This document shows positions 28,428 to 37,063 of a DNA stretch of 64,000 nt, in pieces (the first letter of the stretch is position 1; the number at the start of each line of letters is the position of its first letter). Made by a program: the position numbers and the translations under genes. Under the pieces are notes generated by a model. That model worked only from the letters and a program-made list of their open reading frames with translations. It had not been told where the DNA came from and made no database searches. The DNA is from CAUPWF01 sp964369775 (lineage in GTDB: Bacteria; Bacillota; Clostridia; Lachnospirales; Lachnospiraceae), in contig CAYJHQ010000001.1 of NCBI GenBank assembly GCA_964369775.1, positions 124,001 through 188,000 on the forward strand, given 5' to 3'.

Positions 28428-29513
28428 TTATTTTGCCACAATGTATTTTTGTGCTGTTAATGTCTCTGCACATAACACAGCACCACCCGCTGCGCCTCTT
28501 ACAGTATTATGTGATAATCCGATAAATTTGAAATCATAGATATTATCTTCTCTTAATCTACCAACAGATACACCCATTCCACTTTCATAGTCAACGTCAG
28601 CTTTAACTTGAGGCCTGTTGTCTTCCTCTAAGTATTGAATAAATTGCTTTGGTGCACTTGGAAGTTCTAACTCCTGTGGTACCCCTTTAAAAGCAACTAA
28701 TTTTTCTATCAACTGCTCTTTCGTAGCTTTTTTATTAAACTTAATAAATACTGCAGCTGTATGACCATCAAGGACAGGTACTCTCACGCATTGACAAGTT
28801 ATTTTGGGAAGTTGTGCTTTTACAATCTCTCCATTTTCAACGTGTCCTAATACTCGCAATGGCTCTTGCTCACTCTTTTCTTCTTCTCCACCTATAAACG
28901 GAATAATATTCTCAACCATCTCTGGCCACTCTGCAAATGTTTTTCCAGCCCCAGAGATTGCTTGATATGTAGTTGCTACCACTTCTACTGGTTCAAATTC
29001 TTCCCAAGCTTTCAAACAAGGTGCATAACTTTGAATTGAACAGTTTGGTTTAACTGCCACAAACCCTCTCTTTGTTCCTAATCTTTCTTTTTGAGCCTCA
29101 ATTACTGCAAAATGCTCTGAATTGATTTCTGGAACTACCATTGGCACATCTTTTGTCCATCTGTGAGCACTGTTATTTGACACTACAGGAGTCTCTGTTT
29201 TTGCATAAGCATCTTCGATTTGTTTAATCTCATCTTTTGACATGTCTACTGCACTGAAAACAAAGTCTACGCTCGATGCAACTGCATCTATCTCATTAAC
29301 ATTCATTACTTGTAAGTTCTTTACAGATTCTGGCATTGGAGTAGGCATCTTCCAACGTCCTCCCACTGCTTCCTCATATGATTTATTTGCTGATCTCTCA
29401 CTTGCTGCTACTGTTACCACTTCATACCAAGGATGATTTTCTAATAACGATATAAAACGTTGTCCTACCATTCCTGTAGCACCCAAAATTCCTACTCTTA
29501 ATTTCTTATCCAT
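28428..29513 (-). CDS. asd: Aspartate-semialdehyde dehydrogenase
   Basis: This 361-residue NADP-dependent enzyme reduces aspartyl phosphate to aspartate semialdehyde for lysine, threonine and methionine synthesis. The dinucleotide-binding loop GILGATGMVGQRF begins at residue 7. The active-site Cys is in KPNCSIQSYAPC near residue 155 and the His in VRVPVLDGHTAAVF. The length and the NCSIQ active site fit the archaeal/fungal-like subtype rather than the E. coli one. The ATG at 29513 with AGAGGA upstream is preferred to an in-frame ATG 51 bases upstream. A strong terminator follows. Confidence 0.93.
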   Translation of the reverse strand: MDKKLRVGILGATGMVGQRFISLLENHPWYEVVTVAASERSANKSYEEAVGGRWKMPTPMPESVKNLQVMNVNEIDAVASSVDFVFSAVDMSKDEIKQIEDAYAKTETPVVSNNSAHRWTKDVPMVVPEINSEHFAVIEAQKERLGTKRGFVAVKPNCSIQSYAPCLKAWEEFEPVEVVATTYQAISGAGKTFAEWPEMVENIIPFIGGEEEKSEQEPLRVLGHVENGEIVKAQLPKITCQCVRVPVLDGHTAAVFIKFNKKATKEQLIEKLVAFKGVPQELELPSAPKQFIQYLEEDNRPQVKADVDYESGMGVSVGRLREDNIYDFKFIGLSHNTVRGAAGGAVLCAETLTAQKYIVAK

Positions 29514-29617
29514 TCTATAGTCCTCTTTTCTTATTGTTCGGCATAGTCTTTCATTGGCGAACATTTGTCTTTACTTGAAATATATTATAATATATCACAC
29601 AAAAAATCAAGCTATTT

Positions 29618-30997
29618 CTACAAATTTTCCAAATATTTTTTGTGCATTTTTATCACTTGACACATCGCTTCCTTTCCAGGCGCTCCTATAGTCACTCTCT
29701 TATTTACACATGTTTCCATACTTATTGTGCTGAAAATATCTTCCTTAAACACATCTGATATTTTTTTGTATTCCTCTAAAGACATCTCATCGAGACTTAT
29801 TTCTTTTTCAAGACAATATAGTACTAATTCTCCTACAATACCATGTGCATCTCTGAACGGCACTCCATTGTTAACTAAATAATCTGCTGCATCAGTAGCA
29901 TTTGTAAATCCCTTTTTCGCACTCTCTTCCATATTTTCTTTCTTGAATTCCATCGTCTTCATCATCTCTGTAAAGAGAGCTATGCACCCTTTCACGGTAT
30001 CGATTGCATCAAACACGAGTTCTTTGTCCTCTTGCATGTCTTTATTATAAGCAAGTGGAATCCCTTTCATTGTAGTCAAAAGTGCCATATTAGCTCCATA
30101 CACTCTTCCTGTTTTTCCACGAACTAGTTCAGCTATGTCTGGGTTCTTCTTCTGTGGCATAATACTACTTCCTGTACTAAATGCATCGTCGATTTCCACA
30201 AACTGATATTCATTCGAATTCCAGATAATTACCTCTTCCGAAAATCTACTAAGGTGCATCATAATTGTCGACAACGCTGAAAGAAGCTCAATTAAGTAAT
30301 CTCTATCCGACACTGAGTCCATGCTGTTTAAAGTCGGTCCCTTAAACCCTAAGAGTTCGGCTGTGTAGCTACGATCCAAATCATATGTGGTTCCTGCTAG
30401 TGCACCTGAACCAAGTGGACAATAATTCATTCTTTCTTTGATATCTATGAGACGTTCATAATCTCTTTTAAACATTTCAAAATAAGCTCCCATATGATGG
30501 GAAAGGGTAATTGGTTGCGCTTTTTGCAAATGCGTAAAGCCCGGCATAAAAGTCTCTAGGTTATCTTCCATAATAACACATAGCGAAAATAACATTTCTT
30601 TTGTAAGTCCTTTTAATTCATCAATTTCATCTCGTACAAATAGCTTCATATCTGTAGCAACCTGGTCATTTCTACTTCTACCTGTATGCAGTTTCTTTCC
30701 TGGTTCACCAATTCGGTTAATTAGAGTCGCCTCCACGAAACTATGAATATCTTCATATTCATGACTAATCGCAAGTTCACCCTTTTCTACATCACTTAAT
30801 ATTCCTTGGAGACCTTTTATAATTACGTCCTCTTCATCAATTGATAGAACTCCTTGCTTTGCTAGCATTCTTACATGTGCAATGCTACCTCTTATATCTT
30901 GCTTATAGAATTTCTTATCAAAAGAAATCGACGCATTAAAATTGTATACCAATTCATCTGTTTGTTTTGTAAACCTACCACCCCATAGCTGTGCCAT
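29618..30997 (-). CDS. argH: Argininosuccinate lyase
   Basis: ArgH (459 residues) splits argininosuccinate into arginine and fumarate, the last step of arginine synthesis. It shows the superfamily signature GSSIMPQKKNPDIAEL near residue 280, with LHTGRSRNDQVATD and GFTHLQKAQPITLSHH as the other two conserved regions. Length is normal. argG is not in the window; carAB, which feeds the same pathway, lies about 10 kb away. The start follows AGAGGTACAAGT. Confidence 0.96.
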   Translation of the reverse strand: MAQLWGGRFTKQTDELVYNFNASISFDKKFYKQDIRGSIAHVRMLAKQGVLSIDEEDVIIKGLQGILSDVEKGELAISHEYEDIHSFVEATLINRIGEPGKKLHTGRSRNDQVATDMKLFVRDEIDELKGLTKEMLFSLCVIMEDNLETFMPGFTHLQKAQPITLSHHMGAYFEMFKRDYERLIDIKERMNYCPLGSGALAGTTYDLDRSYTAELLGFKGPTLNSMDSVSDRDYLIELLSALSTIMMHLSRFSEEVIIWNSNEYQFVEIDDAFSTGSSIMPQKKNPDIAELVRGKTGRVYGANMALLTTMKGIPLAYNKDMQEDKELVFDAIDTVKGCIALFTEMMKTMEFKKENMEESAKKGFTNATDAADYLVNNGVPFRDAHGIVGELVLYCLEKEISLDEMSLEEYKKISDVFKEDIFSTISMETCVNKRVTIGAPGKEAMCQVIKMHKKYLENL

Positions 30998-31035
30998 ACT
31001 TGTACCTCTTCTCTATTCTTTTTATCGTTTGCAAC

Positions 31036-31064
31036 AGTCTACCATATTACTGATTAAATATCAA
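31036..31064 (-). promoter_or_regulatory. Candidate argH promoter
   Basis: TTGATA (31059-31064), 17 bases, TAGACT (31036-31041) on the minus strand. I see no T-box or arginine-operator signal that I can support. Confidence 0.4.
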
Positions 31065-31187
31065 ATTTTGATAATAATAAGTTCTTTCTCACTTCTTTTC
31101 CTAGAACCCTTTTTGAACTCTTCCATACTATATACTATAGCGGTAAATGATATGCTATTCATTTATCTTCTACCAAGGAGGTGCAAA

Positions 31188-31964
31188 ATGTCACTCTTAG
31201 AATTTCAATCCATTTCATTTTCTTACCATACACTAGAAGGCGAGACCCACGCTATTAAAAATTTGTCTTTCAAGGTCGACGAGGGTGAATTCATTGCCAT
31301 TGTTGGCCCATCTGGTTGTGGAAAATCCACGTTGCTCTCTTTGATTGCTGGCTTATCCGAGCCAACTAATGGGCGGATTTTTTTAAATGGGTGCGATATC
31401 AAGTCTAGTTCAACCAATATTGGATATATGTTGCAGCACGATCATCTCTTTGAATGGCGTACAATCTTTCGCAATGTCCTTTTAGGTCTAGAGATCAAAC
31501 GAGATTTATCTCCACAATCAAAGAAAGAAGCTTTACTTTTATTGGATAAATATGGACTTAGTAACTTTTCCCGTTCCAAACCTTCTGAACTCTCTGGTGG
31601 AATGAGGCAAAGAGTCGCCTTAATCCGTACACTTGTATTAGAACCTGAACTACTCCTCTTAGATGAGCCTTTTTCTGCTTTAGACTTTCAAACTAGATTA
31701 AATGTTTCTCACGATATTGGGCAGATAATTCGTAAGGAAAATAAAACAGCCTTATTAGTCACTCATGATATCAGTGAAGCTATATCTTTAGCAGATAAGG
31801 TGATTATTTTAACTTCAAGACCTGCTGCGGTTAAGCAGACCATTAACTTAACCTTTTCTTCTCTATCAGAGGATACACCACTTAATCGGAGAAACTCTTC
31901 TGAATTCAAATCATACTTTAATTTAATATGGAAGGAATTAAACCATGAAATCTCCACCACGTAA
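31188..31964 (+). CDS. ABC transporter ATP-binding protein, NitT/TauT type
   Basis: The 258-residue ATPase has Walker A VGPSGCGKSTLL (about residue 40), the Q-loop MLQHDHLFEWRT and signature LSGGMRQRVAL. Walker B LLLDEPFSALD and the H-loop LLVTHDISEA follow. The layout matches the nitrate/sulfonate/taurine/thiamine-precursor importer ATPases. It energises uptake through the permease encoded next. The ATG is preceded by AAGGAGGTG; a longer reading from 30942 overlaps argH on the other strand and is rejected. The end overlaps the permease gene by 20 bases. No binding protein is nearby, so the substrate is unknown. Confidence 0.88.
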   Translation: MSLLEFQSISFSYHTLEGETHAIKNLSFKVDEGEFIAIVGPSGCGKSTLLSLIAGLSEPTNGRIFLNGCDIKSSSTNIGYMLQHDHLFEWRTIFRNVLLGLEIKRDLSPQSKKEALLLLDKYGLSNFSRSKPSELSGGMRQRVALIRTLVLEPELLLLDEPFSALDFQTRLNVSHDIGQIIRKENKTALLVTHDISEAISLADKVIILTSRPAAVKQTINLTFSSLSEDTPLNRRNSSEFKSYFNLIWKELNHEISTT

Positions 31965-32751
31965 CCAAACTGAATATCTCCAAAGAGAAAAAATCAAAAG
32001 ATATACCATCTTATCAATCCGATTTCTCTTACTAATAATGTTTCTTATCATCTGGGAGTTTGCTACTCGGTTTGATATAATTGATGGATTTATATTTAGT
32101 TCTCCCTCAAAGGTAGCGCTTGCTTTTGTCAATTTACTAAAAGATGGGACTTTAATCACACATATTACCACCACACTAACCGAGACAATTGTTAGTTTTT
32201 CATTAGTTATCTTATTCAGCATCTTAGTCAGTGTTTTTTTATGGTTCTTTTCATCTCTTTCCAAAGTATTAGATCCTTATCTTGTCATTATGAATAGCCT
32301 ACCTAAATCGGCTCTAGCACCGTTATTAATTGTATGGCTTGGTGCAAACTCCCTAACCATCATTGTGGCTGGAATATCCGTTGCAATTTTCGGAAGTGTC
32401 TTAAGTCTCCACTCTGTATTTCAGCAAGTGGATCCAAACAAAATTAAATTAATCTATGCTTTGGGCGGAAAAAAATATCATGCACTTTTTAAGGTGGTTC
32501 TTCCTTCTTCCATCCCATCGCTTTTTAACATTATGAAAGTTAATATCGGCCTTTGCCTAGTAGGTGTAATCATTGGCGAATTCTTAGCGGCAAGGAATGG
32601 TCTCGGTTATTTAATCATTTACTCCAGCCAAGTATTTAAAATGGATTGGTTGTTACTATCCATCGTTTTACTCTGTATTATGGCAATGCTCTTATACGCA
32701 ATTATCAATATTTTCGAACGTGTATATAACACAACAAAAGGGAATCTGTAG
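31945..32751 (+). CDS. ABC transporter permease, NitT/TauT type
   Basis: This 268-residue membrane protein of the SsuC/TauC/NrtB group has about six predicted helices. The EAA loop that contacts the ATPase is seen as ALGGKKYHALFKVVLPSSIPSLFNIMK near residue 172 (the first and last parts are diagnostic). It forms the importer channel with the ATPase gene it overlaps. A periplasmic-type binding protein gene would be expected but is absent here. It converges on mscS with only five bases between. Confidence 0.87.
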   Translation: MKSPPRNQTEYLQREKIKRYTILSIRFLLLIMFLIIWEFATRFDIIDGFIFSSPSKVALAFVNLLKDGTLITHITTTLTETIVSFSLVILFSILVSVFLWFFSSLSKVLDPYLVIMNSLPKSALAPLLIVWLGANSLTIIVAGISVAIFGSVLSLHSVFQQVDPNKIKLIYALGGKKYHALFKVVLPSSIPSLFNIMKVNIGLCLVGVIIGEFLAARNGLGYLIIYSSQVFKMDWLLLSIVLLCIMAMLLYAIINIFERVYNTTKGNL

Positions 32752-32767
32752 TTTTTTTACAGATCCC
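32740..32767. repeat. Inverted repeat spanning the convergent permease and mscS ends
   Basis: GGGAATCTGTA and TACAGATCCC pair (one bulge) around a T-rich seven-base loop, covering both stop codons. There is no T run after the stem in either direction, so it is only a possible terminator. Confidence 0.4.
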
Positions 32768-33587
32768 CTTCGCTTCTAATATTCACGTCTAACTGATTGT
32801 ACGGTATTTCTATATTTGCTTCATCCATAGCAGATTTCACTTTTTCCAACAAGTCCCAACGTGTCGTCCAGTAATCATCCGTCGAAACCCACGCTTTTAC
32901 CCCTATAGCTATTGAACTTTCGCCTAATTCTTCCACCACCACAAATCTTTCTTTATCTTTTAATATAGCTTTACAATTATCAAGCAAGGTATCAAGAACT
33001 TGCTTTGCCTTTTTTAAATCTGTATTATAAGCAACATGCACTTGAAAGTCTAATCTCCTCATATCTTGTCCTGTAATATTCGTAAGACTTGTATTTGCCA
33101 ATGTACCATTTGGAACTACGATAATCTTATTATCAACCGTTTGTAACTTGGTATAAAAAATCTGTATTTCCTTTACAACTCCTTCATTTTTATGAGTATC
33201 TTCAATGATATAATCACCAACCGAAAAAGGCTTCAACACAAGGATTAAGACTCCTCCTGCTAAATTGGACAAACTCCCTTGTATCGCAAGACCGATAGCC
33301 ACACTTGCCGATGTAAAAAGTGCTGCTACAGATGCTGGCTCTATTCCTACTTGTATTGCAATGGCTAAAACTAAAATGATGTGTAAAGACACTTTCACAA
33401 TCGAATCTATGAACTTTATAACTGCTTGTTCAGCCTGAGTTTTCTCCAACGACTTTCGCATCAACTTTCGTATCCACCCTATCGCAATTCTTCCAATTAC
33501 GAAACAAACAAGACACAGCACTACCAATAAAGCAAATGAAATGATATTAGGTAATTGTTCATCTAGCATATTTTTTATTTTTTCCAT
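32757..33587 (-). CDS. Small-conductance mechanosensitive channel (MscS family)
   Basis: The 276-residue protein has three N-terminal membrane helices; the third is the pore-lining helix with ASVAIGLAIQGSLSNLAGG near residue 90. The beta domain follows directly with KPFSVGDYI and the VPNGTLANTSLTN segment. This is the minimal MscS/YkuT architecture, which releases solutes on osmotic downshock. It lies nine bases after pgeF and may be the last gene of the lepB-like to pgeF transcript. Confidence 0.92.
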   Translation of the reverse strand: MEKIKNMLDEQLPNIISFALLVVLCLVCFVIGRIAIGWIRKLMRKSLEKTQAEQAVIKFIDSIVKVSLHIILVLAIAIQVGIEPASVAALFTSASVAIGLAIQGSLSNLAGGVLILVLKPFSVGDYIIEDTHKNEGVVKEIQIFYTKLQTVDNKIIVVPNGTLANTSLTNITGQDMRRLDFQVHVAYNTDLKKAKQVLDTLLDNCKAILKDKERFVVVEELGESSIAIGVKAWVSTDDYWTTRWDLLEKVKSAMDEANIEIPYNQLDVNIRSEGDL

Positions 33588-33596
33588 TTCCCCCTC

Positions 33597-34442
33597 CTAT
33601 TTCAGTGCTAAAAACGCACCTAAATTTCCTCTTTTTCCTTTTGTTACCCTATGCGAAAAGAGCAAATCACTGTTGCAACTGGTACATATATTCGTAACCG
33701 CAATGTTTGCTTTCTTAACTCCCTTACGATGAAAGTTAATCTCATTTGCTTTCCATAAATTCAATTGATACTTACCATTTTCTTTTCTATAGAATAACTC
33801 GCTCCACAAACTCTCATTATAAGCCTTTTTAAACTTCTCGATTACGTCCACACTGACTTCATAACACTCTTGACAGATTGAAGGTCCTATAGCAACTATT
33901 AATTCTTCTGGTTTTGTTCCATAAATTTCTTCCATCTTTTTCACTGTTTCGCCGGCAATATCAGAAACTGTTCCTCTCCATCCTGAATGACTTAAGCCGA
34001 TTGCTCGACGAACTGGATCTACTAAGAACAAGGGCACACAATCCGCATAAAAAGTAGCAAGACAAAGATTTGGCACATCAGTAATCAACCCATCTACATC
34101 TTTGTAAGGCAGTGGTTTCATTATCCCATTTCCTGCATCTTCTTCTGTCACTACTCTTACCTGGTTGGTATGGGTCTGATTCGAAAGAACCATCCTCTCT
34201 AGATCCACATGTATCGCTTCTGAAAACCTGCGAAAATTTTCTTTTACTGCCTCTTCTTGGTCCCCCATTGTAAAACTAAGGTTCATACTTTCGTATATCC
34301 CTGTGCTTACTCCTCCTAGTTTAGTGGAGAATCCATGGCGTACCGCTCCTGTTTTATCTATATTTGGAAATGTTAAATAAGTCACATCTCCCTCATTTTT
34401 GACATCTATTACTTTTTCATCGTTATGATAATGAAAGTTCAT
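33597..34442 (-). CDS. pgeF: Peptidoglycan editing factor PgeF (YfiH/laccase-domain family)
   Basis: The 281-residue protein belongs to the DUF152/YfiH family. The metal/active-site residues are seen as His in SNQTHTNQV, Cys in TFYADCVPLFLVD and His in GLSHSGWRGT. Homologues have been described as multicopper-like polyphenol oxidases, as purine nucleoside phosphorylases, and as a factor that removes misincorporated amino acids from peptidoglycan precursors. The exact activity here is unproven. It follows yraN by 16 bases in the lepB-rnhB-yraN block. Confidence 0.88.
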   Translation of the reverse strand: MNFHYHNDEKVIDVKNEGDVTYLTFPNIDKTGAVRHGFSTKLGGVSTGIYESMNLSFTMGDQEEAVKENFRRFSEAIHVDLERMVLSNQTHTNQVRVVTEEDAGNGIMKPLPYKDVDGLITDVPNLCLATFYADCVPLFLVDPVRRAIGLSHSGWRGTVSDIAGETVKKMEEIYGTKPEELIVAIGPSICQECYEVSVDVIEKFKKAYNESLWSELFYRKENGKYQLNLWKANEINFHRKGVKKANIAVTNICTSCNSDLLFSHRVTKGKRGNLGAFLALK

Positions 34443-34458
34443 TTCTCACCTCTCTAAC

Positions 34459-34809
34459 TTACATCACTTCAAAAGCATTTTCTATGTGGTAGTATTCATT
34501 ACCTAAAATGCCTATTACATCAAATCTATAATCTAGTCCCTCATAGCCTTTTGATAGAATAAAATATTTTGCACACTGCACAATAGTCCTTTGCTTCGTT
34601 TTATTCACACTTTCTAGCGGATGCCCTAGTTTACTTGTTTTCCGATATTTCACTTCACAGAAAACGAGCGTATTTCCTTTTTTTGCTATAATATCAATTT
34701 CGCCTTTCCTACACCTATAATTATAGCAGATGACTTCATAAGAATGGTCTCTCAAAAAATCTCCTGCTATCTTTTCATACTCTTTTCCTATTGCCCTTTT
34801 ATTATCTAT
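34459..34809 (-). CDS. yraN: YraN family nuclease-like protein with a probable ATA start
   Basis: This 116-residue UPF0102 protein has a restriction-endonuclease-like core with GEIDIIAKKGNTLVFCEVKYRK, where Asp, Glu and Lys match the PD-(D/E)XK pattern. The first ATG/GTG/TTG in frame (a TTG at 34755) would remove the conserved N-terminus. The full family start (DNKRAIGKEYEKIAGDFL) is reached only from an ATA codon at 34807-34809, which has a perfect GGAGAGG eight bases before it. A TAA lies seven codons further upstream, and I see no ATG, GTG or TTG between. An ATA start is therefore inferred. Function of the family is unclear. It sits between rnhB and pgeF, as in many Firmicutes. Confidence 0.8.
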   Translation of the reverse strand: MDNKRAIGKEYEKIAGDFLRDHSYEVICYNYRCRKGEIDIIAKKGNTLVFCEVKYRKTSKLGHPLESVNKTKQRTIVQCAKYFILSKGYEGLDYRFDVIGILGNEYYHIENAFEVM

Positions 34810-34852
34810 TTTTTCTACCTCTCCAAATTAAGTCTACTGCAATATTTTCACG

Positions 34853-35614
34853 TTACACTAGAAAGTTCTTAATAAAGCTTCTTCTGTGTATAGGCGTTGC
34901 CCCTAGCTTTTTAATTGCTTCAATATGAATAGCTGCACCATATCCTTTGTTGCTTGCGAAACCATATTCTGGCATTATAGCATCATATTCGACCATAAGT
35001 TTATCTCTCGTTACTTTTGCAATAATACTCGCCGATGCAATAGATATACTCTTTGCATCCCCTTTTATGATTGGTACTTGTTGAATATCTACGTTTGGTA
35101 TCGCCACTGCATCATTTAAGAGTAGCGTTGGCTTTACGTCAAGGTTTGAAATTGCTATTCTCATCGCTTCATAAGTAGCATTTAATATATTAATCTCATC
35201 AATGCGATTTGGCCCAACTATCCCTACTCCTACTGCAATCGCCTTCTCCATAATTTCCTCATACAATTGATTACGCATTTTTTCGCTTAGTTTCTTCGAA
35301 TCGTTCACATATAGTATTTCACAGTCCTTTGGAAGAATCACAGCACTTGCAACAACTGGTCCTGCAAGTGGTCCTCGCCCGACTTCATCAATTCCACAGA
35401 TGAACTCATATTCTTTATACTTCTCTTCATATTGCATCATTTCAATGATTCGATTTTTTTCATTTATCTGTTTTTGAATCTTAGCACGCATCGATTGAAT
35501 GATTTTTTTTACACCACTTCTCTCATCATCTCCATATATCACAAATAGGTCGTTCAGTCTTTCGTCTGATGCCTGCTCAAATTCACTTTTTATATCTTTT
35601 ATGCTCTTACTCAT
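34853..35614 (-). CDS. rnhB: Ribonuclease HII
   Basis: The 253-residue enzyme cleaves RNA in RNA-DNA hybrids and at single ribonucleotides in DNA. The catalytic core begins near residue 72 with GIDEVGRGPLAGPVV (first Asp and Glu), then NDSKKLS and LLNDAV. A helical extension of about 70 residues precedes the core, as is usual for Firmicutes RnhB. It overlaps the end of lepB by eight bases. Confidence 0.94.
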   Translation of the reverse strand: MSKSIKDIKSEFEQASDERLNDLFVIYGDDERSGVKKIIQSMRAKIQKQINEKNRIIEMMQYEEKYKEYEFICGIDEVGRGPLAGPVVASAVILPKDCEILYVNDSKKLSEKMRNQLYEEIMEKAIAVGVGIVGPNRIDEINILNATYEAMRIAISNLDVKPTLLLNDAVAIPNVDIQQVPIIKGDAKSISIASASIIAKVTRDKLMVEYDAIMPEYGFASNKGYGAAIHIEAIKKLGATPIHRRSFIKNFLV

Positions 35615-36161
35615 GATTCACCAATCCAAAATCTGCCAATGGCCAAACTCTTAAAAAAGCCTTTCCTACAATATCATCCTCTTTTATAAGACCTACACTT
35701 GGATCTCTGCTGTCTGCACTGTGGTTACGGTTGTCGCCAAGCACAAAGTATTCACCCTCTCCCAGAGTAATCGGTTCTGATGCCATCCCTGCGTTGTCCA
35801 TCAGTTCTTTTCCGTAGTCCTCATCCAGTAACTCTCCATCTATATAAACCTCTCCATTCTTTACTTGAACTGTTTCGCCAGGTAATCCAATGATTCTTTT
35901 TATATAAAAAGTATTGCTTTCGTATTTATAAGGGAAAACAATAATGTCAAATCTAGAAGGATTTCCAATCCCATAAGTAACCTTCTCAACAATAAGATTA
36001 TCTCCATCGTGAAGAGAGTCTTCCATTGATGCTCCCTCGACTTGTGTTCTTATCCCTACAAACGTTATTATTAAATAAGTAATTACAACCGTAGCCCCTA
36101 AAAAAACTACCCAGCTAAATAATTCATTCTTTATGGTACGTTTTTTAACGTTCTCTTCCAT
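35607..36161 (-). CDS. lepB: Signal peptidase I
   Basis: This 184-residue protein has an N-terminal membrane anchor (about residues 15-37) and an external catalytic domain. The Ser nucleophile is in EGASMEDSL near residue 44. The general-base Lys is in FYIKRIIGLPGE near residue 86, and the closing box is FVLGDNRNHSADSRD. It removes signal peptides from secreted proteins at the outer face of the membrane. The ATG at 36161 is chosen because GAGGAG lies at proper spacing; the upstream GTG abuts that site. A second, apparently inactive copy lies two genes away. Confidence 0.93.
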   Translation of the reverse strand: MEENVKKRTIKNELFSWVVFLGATVVITYLIITFVGIRTQVEGASMEDSLHDGDNLIVEKVTYGIGNPSRFDIIVFPYKYESNTFYIKRIIGLPGETVQVKNGEVYIDGELLDEDYGKELMDNAGMASEPITLGEGEYFVLGDNRNHSADSRDPSVGLIKEDDIVGKAFLRVWPLADFGLVNHE

Positions 36162-36201
36162 TTTTTTGCACACTCCTCATTCTAGTCCACCCTTAAATGT
36201 T

Positions 36202-37053
36202 CTATTCAAAATCATTTGGATATTCTAGTGTTAACCTTCCAATACGCCCATTCTTAAAATCATCTACAAACATCTGTGATGCCTTCGTTAAATCCAGTTC
36301 ATTTCCTCTCACTAAGCAATTTCTTACTCTAGCAATTTCTTGAATGCACGTATATGGGTCATCATAATCTTCTATGTTGTACTTTTCATTTAGAATGCCT
36401 CTATAGTTCGTATTCATAAATGTAATAATTTCAGCTGCTAGTTCATCAATTTGTAGAATTTCTTCTTTAATCGAACCAATAAATGCTAATTTTTTTCCGA
36501 CTTCTTGGTCTTCAAATTTAGGCCAAAGTATTCCCGGTGTATCTAATAACTCTACTTGTTTATTCAACCGAATCCATTGTTTTCCTTTAGTCACCCCTGG
36601 CTTATTACCCGTTTTAGCACACGCTTTACCTGCTAAAGCATTGATAAATGTAGATTTCCCTACATTTGGTATCCCAACAACCATAGCTCTAACTGGTCGA
36701 TTTAAGATTCCTCGTTTTCTATCTCTCTCTGTTTTTTCTTTGCAGGCAACCTGAATTACATTGTGAATAGATTTAATCCCTCCGCCTTTTTTTGAATTTA
36801 CTTTTAATACACTAAATCCTTTTTCTTTAAAATACTCAGACCATGCGTCATTCCAACGCTCTTCTGCTAAATCAGACTTGTTTAGTAAAATCAACCTAGC
36901 TTTATTTTTTCCCAATTCATCTATATCAGGGTTTCTACTGCTGATTGGAACTCTTGCGTCTACTAGTTCTATCACAAGGTCTATCAACTTTATATTTTCC
37001 TGCATCATACGTTTAGCTTTTGTCATATGACCAGGATACCATTGAAAATGCAT
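36202..37053 (-). CDS. rbgA: Ribosome biogenesis GTPase RbgA (YlqF)
   Basis: The 283-residue protein is a circularly permuted GTPase required for late 50S assembly. It begins with QWYPGHMTKAKRMM, then shows the G4 motif LLNKSDL, then G1 GIPNVGKSTFINALAG near residue 128, and G3 DTPG near residue 174, the order expected for the YlqF group. The C-terminal helical domain is intact. It lies between the two signal peptidase genes in the same direction. Confidence 0.95.
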   Translation of the reverse strand: MHFQWYPGHMTKAKRMMQENIKLIDLVIELVDARVPISSRNPDIDELGKNKARLILLNKSDLAEERWNDAWSEYFKEKGFSVLKVNSKKGGGIKSIHNVIQVACKEKTERDRKRGILNRPVRAMVVGIPNVGKSTFINALAGKACAKTGNKPGVTKGKQWIRLNKQVELLDTPGILWPKFEDQEVGKKLAFIGSIKEEILQIDELAAEIITFMNTNYRGILNEKYNIEDYDDPYTCIQEIARVRNCLVRGNELDLTKASQMFVDDFKNGRIGRLTLEYPNDFE

Positions 37054-37063
37054 ATCTATCTCC

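Noticed and set aside
30942..31187. N-terminal extension of the ABC ATPase
   Set aside because: It overlaps argH on the other strand and lacks a binding site. AAGGAGGTG directly precedes the ATG at 31188, where the family normally starts.
34459..34755. yraN as an N-terminally truncated gene starting at TTG 34755
   Set aside because: The conserved N-terminus is present in frame with an ideal binding site, so a rare ATA start explains the sequence better than truncation.
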